Shown: positions 1 through 6,578 of the stretch, piece by piece | Position numbering within the stretch: the first letter of the stretch is position 1 | Layout of the letters: each line of letters opens with the position of its first letter | Source of the DNA: Acidovorax delafieldii | GTDB lineage: Bacteria; Pseudomonadota; Gammaproteobacteria; Burkholderiales; Burkholderiaceae_C | DNA: 64,000 bases | Direction of reading: 5' to 3' | Assembly (NCBI RefSeq): GCF_007993815.1 | Contig: NZ_VJWE01000012.1 | Span: 310,001 to 374,000, forward strand | Program-made: the position numbers and the translations under genes | The notes under the pieces: generated by a model | Database searches by the model: none | Told to the model about the DNA's origin: nothing | The model's input: only the letters and a program-made list of their open reading frames with translations

Positions 1-1
1 C

Positions 2-595
2 GTCGAAGTGCGTATCGGCGACAACCACGAGCTGCAGGTGCGCGGCCCCATCGTGATGAAGGGCTACTGGAAGCGCCCCGAAGACACCGCACGCATCCTG
101 AGCACCGACGGCTGGCTGGGCACCGGCGACCAGGCCGACATCGTGAATGGCCGCATCTACATCAAGGGCCGCATCAAGGAAATCATCGTCACATCCACCG
201 GCGAAAAGATCCCGCCGGGCGACCTGGAACTGGCCCTGCTGGCCGACCCGCTGCTGGAGCAGGCGTTTGTGGTGGGCGAAAACCGCCCCTTCATCGCCTG
301 TGTGGCCGTGCTGAACCCGGGCGAGTGGCAGCGCCTGGCGGCCGACCTGGGCCTGAACCCCCAGGCCGCTGACAGCCTGAACCACCCCAGCGTGCACCGT
401 GCTGTGCTGGCGCGCATCGAAAAGAACACCGCCAGCTTTGCCCGCTATGCCGTGCCGCGCACGGTGCACCTGACGCTCACGCCTTGGACGATTGAAAACA
501 CATTCATGACGCCCACGCTCAAGCTCAAGCGCAACAACCTGATGGCGCACTTTGCCGAAGCCATTGAGGGCATGTACCAGAAGCCGGGGCGCTGA
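2..595 (+). CDS. AMP-dependent acyl-CoA synthetase/ligase, C-terminal part (gene starts outside the window)
   Basis: This is the C-terminal end of an adenylate-forming enzyme that activates a carboxylic acid, probably a long-chain fatty acid, to its CoA thioester. The visible part carries the hinge and A8-type region (GWLGTGDQADI, then GRIKEIIVTSTGEKIPPGDLE), in which the second Gly-Asp binds the ribose of AMP. Near the end TPTLKLKRNNL contains the conserved catalytic lysine region of long-chain ligases. The reading frame is open from base 2, so the N-terminal adenylation core is missing only because the window begins here. It converges on the dehydrogenase gene with a 22-base gap. The family is certain; the chain-length preference cannot be read from this fragment. 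Confidence 0.93.
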   Translation, partial: VEVRIGDNHELQVRGPIVMKGYWKRPEDTARILSTDGWLGTGDQADIVNGRIYIKGRIKEIIVTSTGEKIPPGDLELALLADPLLEQAFVVGENRPFIACVAVLNPGEWQRLAADLGLNPQAADSLNHPSVHRAVLARIEKNTASFARYAVPRTVHLTLTPWTIENTFMTPTLKLKRNNLMAHFAEAIEGMYQKPGR

Positions 596-605
596 ACCCC
601 GGCTT
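581..605. terminator. Hairpin between convergent genes, no U-tract
   Basis: A perfect 9-bp inverted repeat (AAGCCGGGG, loop of 7, CCCCGGCTT) spans the stop codon of the ligase gene and lies just before the end of the convergent dehydrogenase gene. It could serve as a bidirectional stop, but neither strand has a T-run, so intrinsic termination is only a guess. Confidence 0.4.
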
Positions 606-617
606 GCCCAGGCTCCC

Positions 618-1739
618 TCAAAGCACCAGCTCGCCCTCCCGGGCGTAGGCGGAGCCAAAGCGGTTGGACAGAAAGTCCGCAAGCGCCACGGACTCCTGCC
701 CGACAAAGCCCTGCTGCGGCAACTTGCCTTGCGCCACCAGGTCCAGCGCCGTGCAGATGCCTGCGGCCGTGGTGAGCTGGATGGCGCTCAGCGTGTGCCC
801 AGCCACCAGCGTGCCCACGATACGGGCCGAGTACGAGTCCTGCACCAGCCGCCCGCCCTTAAGGCCTGATGCGGAGGCAAACACCACGATCACGTCCTGG
901 TCCGTGGTGGGGATGGCGGTTTCCAGAATGTCCTTGAGCAGATCGCGCCGGTCGCGCAGGCGCAGGTCATTGAGCAGCAGCTTGAGGATGGCGTTGTGGC
1001 CAGGGTAGCGGATGGACTGGTAGTCCACCTGCCGCGCCTTGCCCGCCAACGTTTCTGTCAGCGTGCCCAGGCCACCCGAGGTGTTGAAGGCCTCGTACTC
1101 CACGCCGTCCAGCGCAAAGGTTTCCAGCCCCTCCAGCGCGGGCACCGTGGTGCGCACGCCGTCCACAATGGCTTCGCAGGGGTTGCAGTACTCGTTGATG
1201 AGGCCCTCGGTACTCCAGGTCAGGTTGTAACGCAGGGCACCCTGTGGGTAGCGGGGCAGCGCCCCCACGCGCATGCGCAGCGTGTGCAGCGTGTCAAAAC
1301 GCCGGGCCAGGTCGTTGCCCACAATGCCGATGAACCCAGGCGCCAGGCCGCACTGAGGCATCAGCACGCTGCGGGCATGGGCCGCCAGCGTGCGGATGGT
1401 CTGGGTGCTGGCCACGTCCTCGGTCAGGTCAAAGTAATGCACACCTGCGCGTGCACACGACGTGGCCACGGGCACGGCGCGGTGGAACGGCAATGCGTTC
1501 AGCGCGGCAAAACGGCCGTCGATGGCGGCCTGCAGGCTCGCGTCGTCTGTGGCCAATCGGGTGGAAATACCCAAATTTGCCACCTCGGCCAGCCGCACCG
1601 GGTCGCGGTCCACCACCAGGATGTCGTAGTCGCCCGACCGCTGCAGCAAGAGCGCCATGGCAAAGCCGATGTGGCCCGCCCCCAGGATGGTGATGGGGCG
1701 GCGGGAGGTGGAGTGCGAGGAAATGTCGAAGGTGGTCAT
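618..1739 (-). CDS. Saccharopine dehydrogenase-family oxidoreductase
   Basis: A 373-residue NAD(P)-dependent enzyme of the saccharopine dehydrogenase / lysine 6-dehydrogenase family. The Rossmann glycine motif GAGHIG is at residues 20-25, followed by VVDRDP, the acidic end of the second strand that normally selects NAD(H). The rest matches the family's C-terminal catalytic domain (LAPGFIGIVGNDLARRF, then LTWSTEGLINEYCNPC). Family members oxidise saccharopine or deaminate lysine at the epsilon position. A divergently transcribed Lrp/AsnC regulator 162 bases away is typical of amino-acid catabolism, so lysine degradation is the best inference. The gene for the next step (a piperideine-6-carboxylate dehydrogenase) is not visible here. 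Confidence 0.85.
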   Translation of the reverse strand: MTTFDISSHSTSRRPITILGAGHIGFAMALLLQRSGDYDILVVDRDPVRLAEVANLGISTRLATDDASLQAAIDGRFAALNALPFHRAVPVATSCARAGVHYFDLTEDVASTQTIRTLAAHARSVLMPQCGLAPGFIGIVGNDLARRFDTLHTLRMRVGALPRYPQGALRYNLTWSTEGLINEYCNPCEAIVDGVRTTVPALEGLETFALDGVEYEAFNTSGGLGTLTETLAGKARQVDYQSIRYPGHNAILKLLLNDLRLRDRRDLLKDILETAIPTTDQDVIVVFASASGLKGGRLVQDSYSARIVGTLVAGHTLSAIQLTTAAGICTALDLVAQGKLPQQGFVGQESVALADFLSNRFGSAYAREGELVL

Positions 1740-1860
1740 GGCAGTGCTCCCGGTAGTGTTCGCCGCACATGGCGGAGAGGTGTTGTGGATGCCTTGATGC
1801 TAGGCAACAGCGCTGTCAATGTGTAGCGTTCAAAACGTCGAAAGCTGTTCTTTGATTTGC

Positions 1861-1888
1861 CATAACGGCGAATATGATGGGCGTTATG
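1861..1888. promoter_or_regulatory. Inverted repeat, candidate Lrp/AsnC operator
   Basis: CATAACG and CGTTATG form a perfect 7-bp inverted repeat with a 14-base spacer. It sits 13 bases upstream of the Lrp-type regulator start and between it and the divergent dehydrogenase gene. The position fits autoregulation and control of the dehydrogenase. Binding by this regulator is inferred only from position and symmetry. Confidence 0.45.
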
Positions 1889-1901
1889 ACTTTTTGAGGA
1901 A

Positions 1902-2357
1902 ATGCGCATGACCCAGTCCCTGGATGACACCGACCGGCAACTGCTCAGCCTGCTGCAGACCAATGCGCGCGAGGGCACGGCTACGCTGGCGCGCAAGCTC
2001 GGCCTGGCCCGCACGACCGTGGTGGCGCGCATCGCGCGGCTGGAGCGTTCGGGTGTGGTGGCTGGCTACGGGGTGCGGCTGGGTACGCGGCTGGACGCCA
2101 CCACCGTGCGGGCCTGGTGCAGCATCAGCGTGCTGCCCAAGGCAGCGCCCGCCGTGCTGCGCGCGCTGGAAGCCATGCCCGAGGTCGAAGAGGTGTCGGC
2201 CGTGAGCGGGCCGTTTGACTACCTGGTGTTCTTGCGCTGCGCCAGCCACGAGCAGCTCGACACCCTGCTCGACAAGGTCGGCCAGCTGGAGGGCGTGCAC
2301 CAGACGCAGACCAGCATCGTGCTCAGCCGCAAAATCGACCGACGACAGGTAGGGTGA
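1902..2357 (+). CDS. Lrp/AsnC-family transcriptional regulator
   Basis: A 151-residue regulator of the usual Lrp/AsnC size. An N-terminal winged helix-turn-helix (LDDTDRQLLSLLQTNAREG, then LARKLGLARTTVVARIARLE) is followed by a RAM ligand-binding domain (VEEVSAVSGPFDYLVFLRC) that would sense an amino acid and drive oligomerisation. Two start codons are possible, 1902 and 1908; the sequence TTTTTGAGGAA supplies a GAGG ribosome site for either. It is divergent from the saccharopine-dehydrogenase-like gene and is probably its regulator. The ligand is unknown; lysine or a related amino acid is inferred from the neighbour. Confidence 0.93.
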   Translation: MRMTQSLDDTDRQLLSLLQTNAREGTATLARKLGLARTTVVARIARLERSGVVAGYGVRLGTRLDATTVRAWCSISVLPKAAPAVLRALEAMPEVEEVSAVSGPFDYLVFLRCASHEQLDTLLDKVGQLEGVHQTQTSIVLSRKIDRRQVG

Positions 2358-2360
2358 CAT

Positions 2361-2460
2361 CCCCCTGAGCGGCTTACGCCGCTTCCCCCTTCTCTCGACT
2401 CGCTGCGCGATTCGGGACGGGGGACGCTGCCAGCGCGGCGGGGCGCCCCTTCATCGGCAG
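2361..2460. repeat. GC-rich intergenic repeat-like element (type 2)
   Basis: Directly after the Lrp-type gene is a stretch with a small hairpin (AGCGGC, loop TTAC, GCCGCT at 2368-2383) followed by C-runs and a GGGGGACGCTGCCAGCGCGG segment. A related string with the same CCCTnGAGCGGCTT core follows pilU near 18.26 kb. An element of the same GC-rich, G/C-run style is inside prpF. I treat it as a dispersed extragenic element; boundaries are approximate. Confidence 0.45.
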
Positions 2461-2494
2461 CCCTGGCGTACGCTGCGCCAATAGCCACCAGCGC

Positions 2495-2573
2495 GCTCAA
2501 AATCAAGCGCTGAACGCTATGGATACTGAAGCTACCAGCCCATATCTATCAAGCGATAGTGGCTATTTTCACA
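2495..2573. repeat. Degenerate copy of the ~44-bp GCGCTA/GCTATC repeat
   Basis: The AT-richer segment before the acyltransferase stop contains AATCAAGCGCTGAACGCTAT, GAAGCTACC and ATCTATCAAGCGATAGTGGC. These are elements of the dispersed repeat seen more clearly at 43933 and 55698. It is a weak, rearranged copy. Confidence 0.4.
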
Positions 2574-2582
2574 ACCAGTGAA

Positions 2583-3170
2583 TCAGGCATCGAACTGCGT
2601 CGGGTTCTTGCCCCGGATCGGCGCATAAAACGCCTTGATGCGCGCCATGTCACGATCCACATCGCCCGTGGGCTCAAACACCGGGCCCAGGCCGCCGACC
2701 TTGCAGCCATAGTCCACAAACGCGAGCACGATGGGCACGCCCGCCTGCTGGGCGATGAAGTAAAAGCCTGTCTTCCAGTGCCGCGTCTTGCCCCGCGTGC
2801 CCTCGGGCGGCACGATGAGCTGCATGGGTCCGTCGGCATCGCGCATGGCCTGGGCCGAGCTGGCGACCAGGTTGTTGGCCTGGCTGCGGTCCACCGGGAT
2901 GCCCCCCAGCCAGCGCATCACCCCGCCAAACGGCGCCTTGAACAGGCTGTGCTTGCCCATCCAGTACACGCGCAGGCGCAGCGAGAACGCCAGCATCAGC
3001 GTGTACGGCAAGTCCCAGTTGCTGGTGTGGGGTGCGGCGATCAGCACGCTTTTGGCAGCATGGGCTGGCAAGGCGCCCTCGACCTTCCAGCCGGTGATGC
3101 GCAGGGTGAAGCGGGAAAAAGCGCGCAGGAGCGTGTTTACAACCGGCGTGTCAAAAATGGTGTGGTGCAT
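2583..3170 (-). CDS. 1-acyl-sn-glycerol-3-phosphate acyltransferase-family protein
   Basis: A 195-residue member of the PlsC-like acyltransferase family, which transfers fatty acyl groups to lysophospholipids or related acceptors at the membrane. The H(x)4D-type catalytic motif appears as APHTSNWDLP (HTSNWD, residues 49-54). The glycerolipid-binding block is VPPEGTRGKTRHWKTGFY (PEGTR). The gene is short for a true PlsC, which usually has about 240 residues, and lacks an obvious membrane anchor. The ATG at 3170 begins just before the conserved domain; an open frame continues upstream to 3518 but adds no family-like sequence. Substrate unknown. Confidence 0.88.
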   Translation of the reverse strand: MHHTIFDTPVVNTLLRAFSRFTLRITGWKVEGALPAHAAKSVLIAAPHTSNWDLPYTLMLAFSLRLRVYWMGKHSLFKAPFGGVMRWLGGIPVDRSQANNLVASSAQAMRDADGPMQLIVPPEGTRGKTRHWKTGFYFIAQQAGVPIVLAFVDYGCKVGGLGPVFEPTGDVDRDMARIKAFYAPIRGKNPTQFDA

Positions 3171-3492
3171 GGGAAAAGGGGTGACAGAACGGAGCCCGGG
3201 GCGCTGACCCAGGCAGTGGGCGCTTGGCTCCACAGGCATCGAGAGCGCCGCGAGTATCGCTGATCGTGCCAATGTCCCACCTTGACGCAAGGCAAAGTGG
3301 AGCCGCCGCCGCTTGCATGCGCCCCTGTAGATTACTCCCAATTTCATAGCACTCAGGACAATCAACACTAGCGCTACCAGCCATTTTTTCTCCAATTTCC
3401 GGAGTAAAGGCTCCATGCCAAATAAAACTGGCGGTGGATCTCCACCGGTCCAGAATGCACCACCAGCAGGTCCGCGTTGTCGCTGCCACCCC
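3171..3492. other. Divergent intergenic region between the acyltransferase and alkB
   Basis: About 320 bases without a clear gene. It holds a minus-orientation copy of the 44-bp repeat (about 3336-3390). Near the alkB side there is a short palindrome-rich stretch (CTCC...GGAG...CTCC at 3390-3414) that includes a possible ribosome site for an upstream ATG at 3415. Promoters for both genes should lie here, but I could not pick a convincing -10/-35 pair. Confidence 0.5.
3336..3390 (-). repeat. Copy of the ~44-bp GCGCTAGTG/GCTATC repeat
   Basis: Read on the minus strand it gives GGTAGCGCTAGTGTTGATTG followed by TGAGTGCTATGAAATTGGGA. The GCGCTAGTG head and GCTATnAAA tail match the other copies, with a variable middle. 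Confidence 0.65.
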
Positions 3493-4662
3493 ATGCTGAG
3501 AACCCTATTGCCCACCACCCCGCCCTACCGCGACCGCAAGCGGTACGCATGGCTGCTGTCCCTGGTGGTGCCCTGCACTGTCGGCGTAGGCCCGGCACTG
3601 ATGGCATGGACGGGCGAACCGCTGGTGCTGTGGGCGCCGGTGGCGTTTTTCTACCTCGTCGCCCCGTTGCTCGACGGGATGCTGGGCGTGGACCAGAGCA
3701 ACCCGCCCGAATCCGCCGTGCCTGCGCTGGAAAACGACCGCTACTACCGCCGCATCACCTTCCTGCTGGTGCCGGTGCTGTGGGCGGCCTTCATCTTCAG
3801 CGCCTGGTGGGTGGCCACGCAGCCCCTGCCCTGGCATGGCGTGCTGGCGATGGTGCTGACCACGGGCACGGTGGGCGGGTTCTGCATCAATCTGGGGCAC
3901 GAGCTGGGCCACAAGAACACAGCGCTGGAGCGCTGGCTGGCCAAGCTGGTGCTGGCGCCCACGGCGTATGGGCACTTCTTCATCGAACACAACCGGGGCC
4001 ACCACCGCGATGTGGCCACACCGGCCGACCCGGCTTCGTCGCGCATGGGCGAGTCCATCTACCGCTTTGTGCTGCGCGAGATGCCCGGCGCCGCACGCCG
4101 CGCCTGGGCGCTGGAAAAAGACCGCCTGGCCCGCCAACACCTGCCGCTGCTGTCGTGGCACAACGAGATCCTGCAGCCCGCGCTCATCACGGTACTGCTG
4201 TGGGCAGGGCTGGCGCTGTGGCTGGGCGTGGTCATCCTGCCGTTTTTGCTGCTGGCATCGTTCTGGGCCAACTTTCAGCTCACCTCGGCCAACTATGTCG
4301 AGCACTACGGGCTACTGCGGCAAAAGGACGCCAGCGGCCGCTACGAACCCTGCCGCCCCCAGCATTCATGGAACAGCAACCACGTATTCTCCAACTGGGC
4401 CCTGTTCCATCTGCAGCGGCACTCCGACCACCACGCGCACCCGCTGCGCCGCTACCAGTCTCTGCGGCACTTTGACGATGTGCCGCAGCTGCCCATCGGC
4501 TACTTCGGCATGTTCACGCTGGCCTATGTGCCGCCCCTGTGGCGCCGCGTGATGGACCCGCGCCTGCTGGCCCAGGTGGGGCGCGACGCCGCCCACATCA
4601 ACATCGACCCGCGCCAGCGGGCCGCGATCGTGCGGAAATACGGGTTGCAGGACCTGGGATAG
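3493..4662 (+). CDS. alkB: Alkane 1-monooxygenase (AlkB-type membrane hydroxylase)
   Basis: An integral-membrane non-haem di-iron hydroxylase of 389 residues that inserts oxygen into the terminal carbon of alkanes. All histidine boxes are present: HELGHK (residues 136-141), EHNRGHH (165-171), the AlkB-specific NYVEHYG near 270, and LQRHSDHH near 310. Hydrophobic segments around residues 20-40, 45-60, 90-108 and 115-135 fit the six-helix fold. An upstream in-frame ATG at 3415 has a GGAG ten bases before it and would add 26 low-complexity residues; I prefer 3493 because homology starts there. No rubredoxin or rubredoxin reductase gene is adjacent, so electron donors must be encoded elsewhere. 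Substrate range is unknown. Confidence 0.93.
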   Translation: MLRTLLPTTPPYRDRKRYAWLLSLVVPCTVGVGPALMAWTGEPLVLWAPVAFFYLVAPLLDGMLGVDQSNPPESAVPALENDRYYRRITFLLVPVLWAAFIFSAWWVATQPLPWHGVLAMVLTTGTVGGFCINLGHELGHKNTALERWLAKLVLAPTAYGHFFIEHNRGHHRDVATPADPASSRMGESIYRFVLREMPGAARRAWALEKDRLARQHLPLLSWHNEILQPALITVLLWAGLALWLGVVILPFLLLASFWANFQLTSANYVEHYGLLRQKDASGRYEPCRPQHSWNSNHVFSNWALFHLQRHSDHHAHPLRRYQSLRHFDDVPQLPIGYFGMFTLAYVPPLWRRVMDPRLLAQVGRDAAHINIDPRQRAAIVRKYGLQDLG

Positions 4663-4730
4663 AACGAGTGTGAATGCGCTGGCGACTGGGCACAGGCACC
4701 CTGCGGGCCGACAACCGCCCCTCCAACACT

Positions 4731-4772
4731 CCTCTATTGATAGCACCCGGAACAATCGGCACTAGCACCTGC
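4731..4772 (-). repeat. Copy of the ~44-bp repeat
   Basis: On the minus strand this reads AGGTGCTAGTGCCGATTGTT followed by CCGGGTGCTATCAATAGAGG. It keeps the GCTAGTG head and GCTATCAA tail and lies in the 256-base gap between alkB and dusA, which holds no other recognisable feature. Confidence 0.6.
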
Positions 4773-4918
4773 GCCCGTTCTGACCCAAAACCCTCCGCTG
4801 GCGCCCATCACGCAGCCAGTGGGATAATGCAGGTTTCGCACCTGCAGCCCCGCAGCGCCCCTGACCAGAGGGGCGTTCTGCTGCAGAACATTCCCCTCCC
4901 CGCCTTCGCTGTTTGCCC

Positions 4919-5947
4919 GTGGAAACCACCCTGAGCCCCTGGCGCATGTCCGTCGCCCCCATGATGGACTGGACTGACCGCCACTGCCGTTACTTTCACC
5001 GGCTGCTGACGCGCCAGACCCTGCTGTACACCGAGATGGTGAACGCGGGCGGCATCCTGTATGGCGGCACCGAGCGCCACCTGCGCTTCAACGCCGAAGA
5101 GCACCCCGTAGCCCTGCAGCTGGGCGGCAACGAGCCCGACAAGCTCGCCCAGGCTGCCAGGCTGGGTGAGGAATGGGGCTACGACGAAATCAACCTGAAC
5201 TGCGGTTGCCCCAGCGACCGCGTGCAGCGCGGTGCCTTTGGCGCCAGCCTGATGAAAGCCCCCCAGCTGGTGGCCGACGGCGTCAAGGCCATGAAGGACG
5301 TGGTCAGCGTGCCCGTCACCGTCAAGCACCGCATCGGCATCGACAAGGTGGAGGACTACGGCTTTGTGCGCGACTTCGTCGGCACCGTGGCCGAGGCCGG
5401 GTGCACCGTGTTCATCGTGCATGCGCGCAACGCGTGGCTGCAGGGCCTCTCCCCCAAGGAAAACCGCGACATCCCGCCGCTGCGCTACGCGGTGGTCCAC
5501 CGCCTCAAGGCCGAGTTTCCGCAGTTCACCATCGCCATCAACGGCGGTATCACCGCCGACGCGGTGGTGCAGGAGCAGCTGCAACACCTGGACGGCGTGA
5601 TGATCGGCCGCGAGGCGTACCACAACCCCTGGTGGCTGGCGCGCTGGGACCAGCTCTACTACGGCGGCGCCCCCTGCCCCCTGACCAGAGAGGAAGTGGA
5701 GCTGGCGATGGTGGAATACATGGAGCGCGAGGCCGCACAGCACGGCACCCCCTGGCCCCACATCGCCCGCCACATGCTGGGCCTGCGCCACAGTCTGCCC
5801 GGCGCCCGCATCTGGCGCCAGGTGTGGAGCAACCATCTGCTCAAGGACCGCCCCGCGCGGGAAGTGCATGCGCTGGCGATGCAGGCCTATGCCAGTGGAG
5901 CGTCGGAGCCGGAGACCACCCACGCGCAACCGGCGTTGTCGGTCTGA
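4919..5947 (+). CDS. dusA: tRNA-dihydrouridine(20/20a) synthase DusA
   Basis: A flavoprotein that reduces uridine to dihydrouridine in the D-loop of tRNA using FMN and NADPH. The DusA hallmarks are visible: SVAPMMDWTDRHCRYF at the N-terminus, EINLNCGCPSDRVQ with the catalytic cysteine, VKHRIGID, ARNAWLQGLSPKENR, and INGGI with GVMIGREAYHNPW binding the FMN phosphate. The C-terminal helical tRNA-binding domain includes HMLGLRHSLPGAR. Length is about 340 residues, normal for DusA. The start is uncertain: GTG 4919, TTG 4913 and ATG 4946 are all in frame with no clear ribosome site; conserved sequence begins at 4946. Confidence 0.95.
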   Translation: METTLSPWRMSVAPMMDWTDRHCRYFHRLLTRQTLLYTEMVNAGGILYGGTERHLRFNAEEHPVALQLGGNEPDKLAQAARLGEEWGYDEINLNCGCPSDRVQRGAFGASLMKAPQLVADGVKAMKDVVSVPVTVKHRIGIDKVEDYGFVRDFVGTVAEAGCTVFIVHARNAWLQGLSPKENRDIPPLRYAVVHRLKAEFPQFTIAINGGITADAVVQEQLQHLDGVMIGREAYHNPWWLARWDQLYYGGAPCPLTREEVELAMVEYMEREAAQHGTPWPHIARHMLGLRHSLPGARIWRQVWSNHLLKDRPAREVHALAMQAYASGASEPETTHAQPALSV

Positions 5948-5972
5948 TCTGAATCAGTGGCTGGTCTGAACT

Positions 5973-6527
5973 GTGACGCAGGCGGCCATGCAAACGCGCG
6001 CGAAAAATTCGTCCACGGTGCCGGCATGTTTACGCCCGCCCGTCGCGGCCGATGCCGCGAGGTTTGTTGCACTGGCCCGGCGCAGCCGCACGCTGCACGT
6101 GCCCTGGACTTCTGCCCCTTCAACCCCAGAAGCGTTTGCCAGCTATCTCGCACAAATGAACCTGCCCATGCACAGGGCGATGCTGGTGTGTACGCCGAAC
6201 CAGCATGATGGCAGTGAACAGATCGCAGGGGTCTTCAACCTTTCCCAGATCGTGATGGGCGACTTTCGCAGCGCCTACCTGGGCTATTACGTCTTTGCAG
6301 GGTTTGAGCGCCGGGGCCTGATGGGCGTGGGTTTGCGGCATCTGTTGCGCTATGCCTTTGGCACACTGAAGTTGCATCGGCTGGAAGCCAACATTCAGCC
6401 CGGTAATGAGGCGTCCATCGCGCTGGTGCGCAGCTGCGGATTTCAGCAAGAAGGGTTTTCGCCCCGCTACCTCAAGATCAACGGTCGGTGGCGCGACCAT
6501 GAACGTTGGGCTATCGTGGCCGGCTGA
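5973..6527 (+). CDS. GNAT-family N-acetyltransferase (RimJ/RimL-like)
   Basis: A 184-residue acetyltransferase that would transfer acetyl from acetyl-CoA to an amino group of a protein or small molecule. The family pattern is clear: LRPPVAADAARFVALARRS at the start, LGYYVFAGFERRGLMGVGLR as the acetyl-CoA binding motif A, then LHRLEANIQPGNEASIALVR and CGFQQEGFSPRYL typical of the RimJ/RimL group. A GTG at 5973 and an ATG at 5988 are alternative starts; neither has a good ribosome site. The substrate cannot be told; ribosomal proteins are only one possibility for this group. Confidence 0.88.
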   Translation: MTQAAMQTRAKNSSTVPACLRPPVAADAARFVALARRSRTLHVPWTSAPSTPEAFASYLAQMNLPMHRAMLVCTPNQHDGSEQIAGVFNLSQIVMGDFRSAYLGYYVFAGFERRGLMGVGLRHLLRYAFGTLKLHRLEANIQPGNEASIALVRSCGFQQEGFSPRYLKINGRWRDHERWAIVAG

Positions 6528-6578
6528 GTCTGAGAAGTTGTCTGCACTCGCCAGACCGCTTGCACATTGGGCTCGCTA

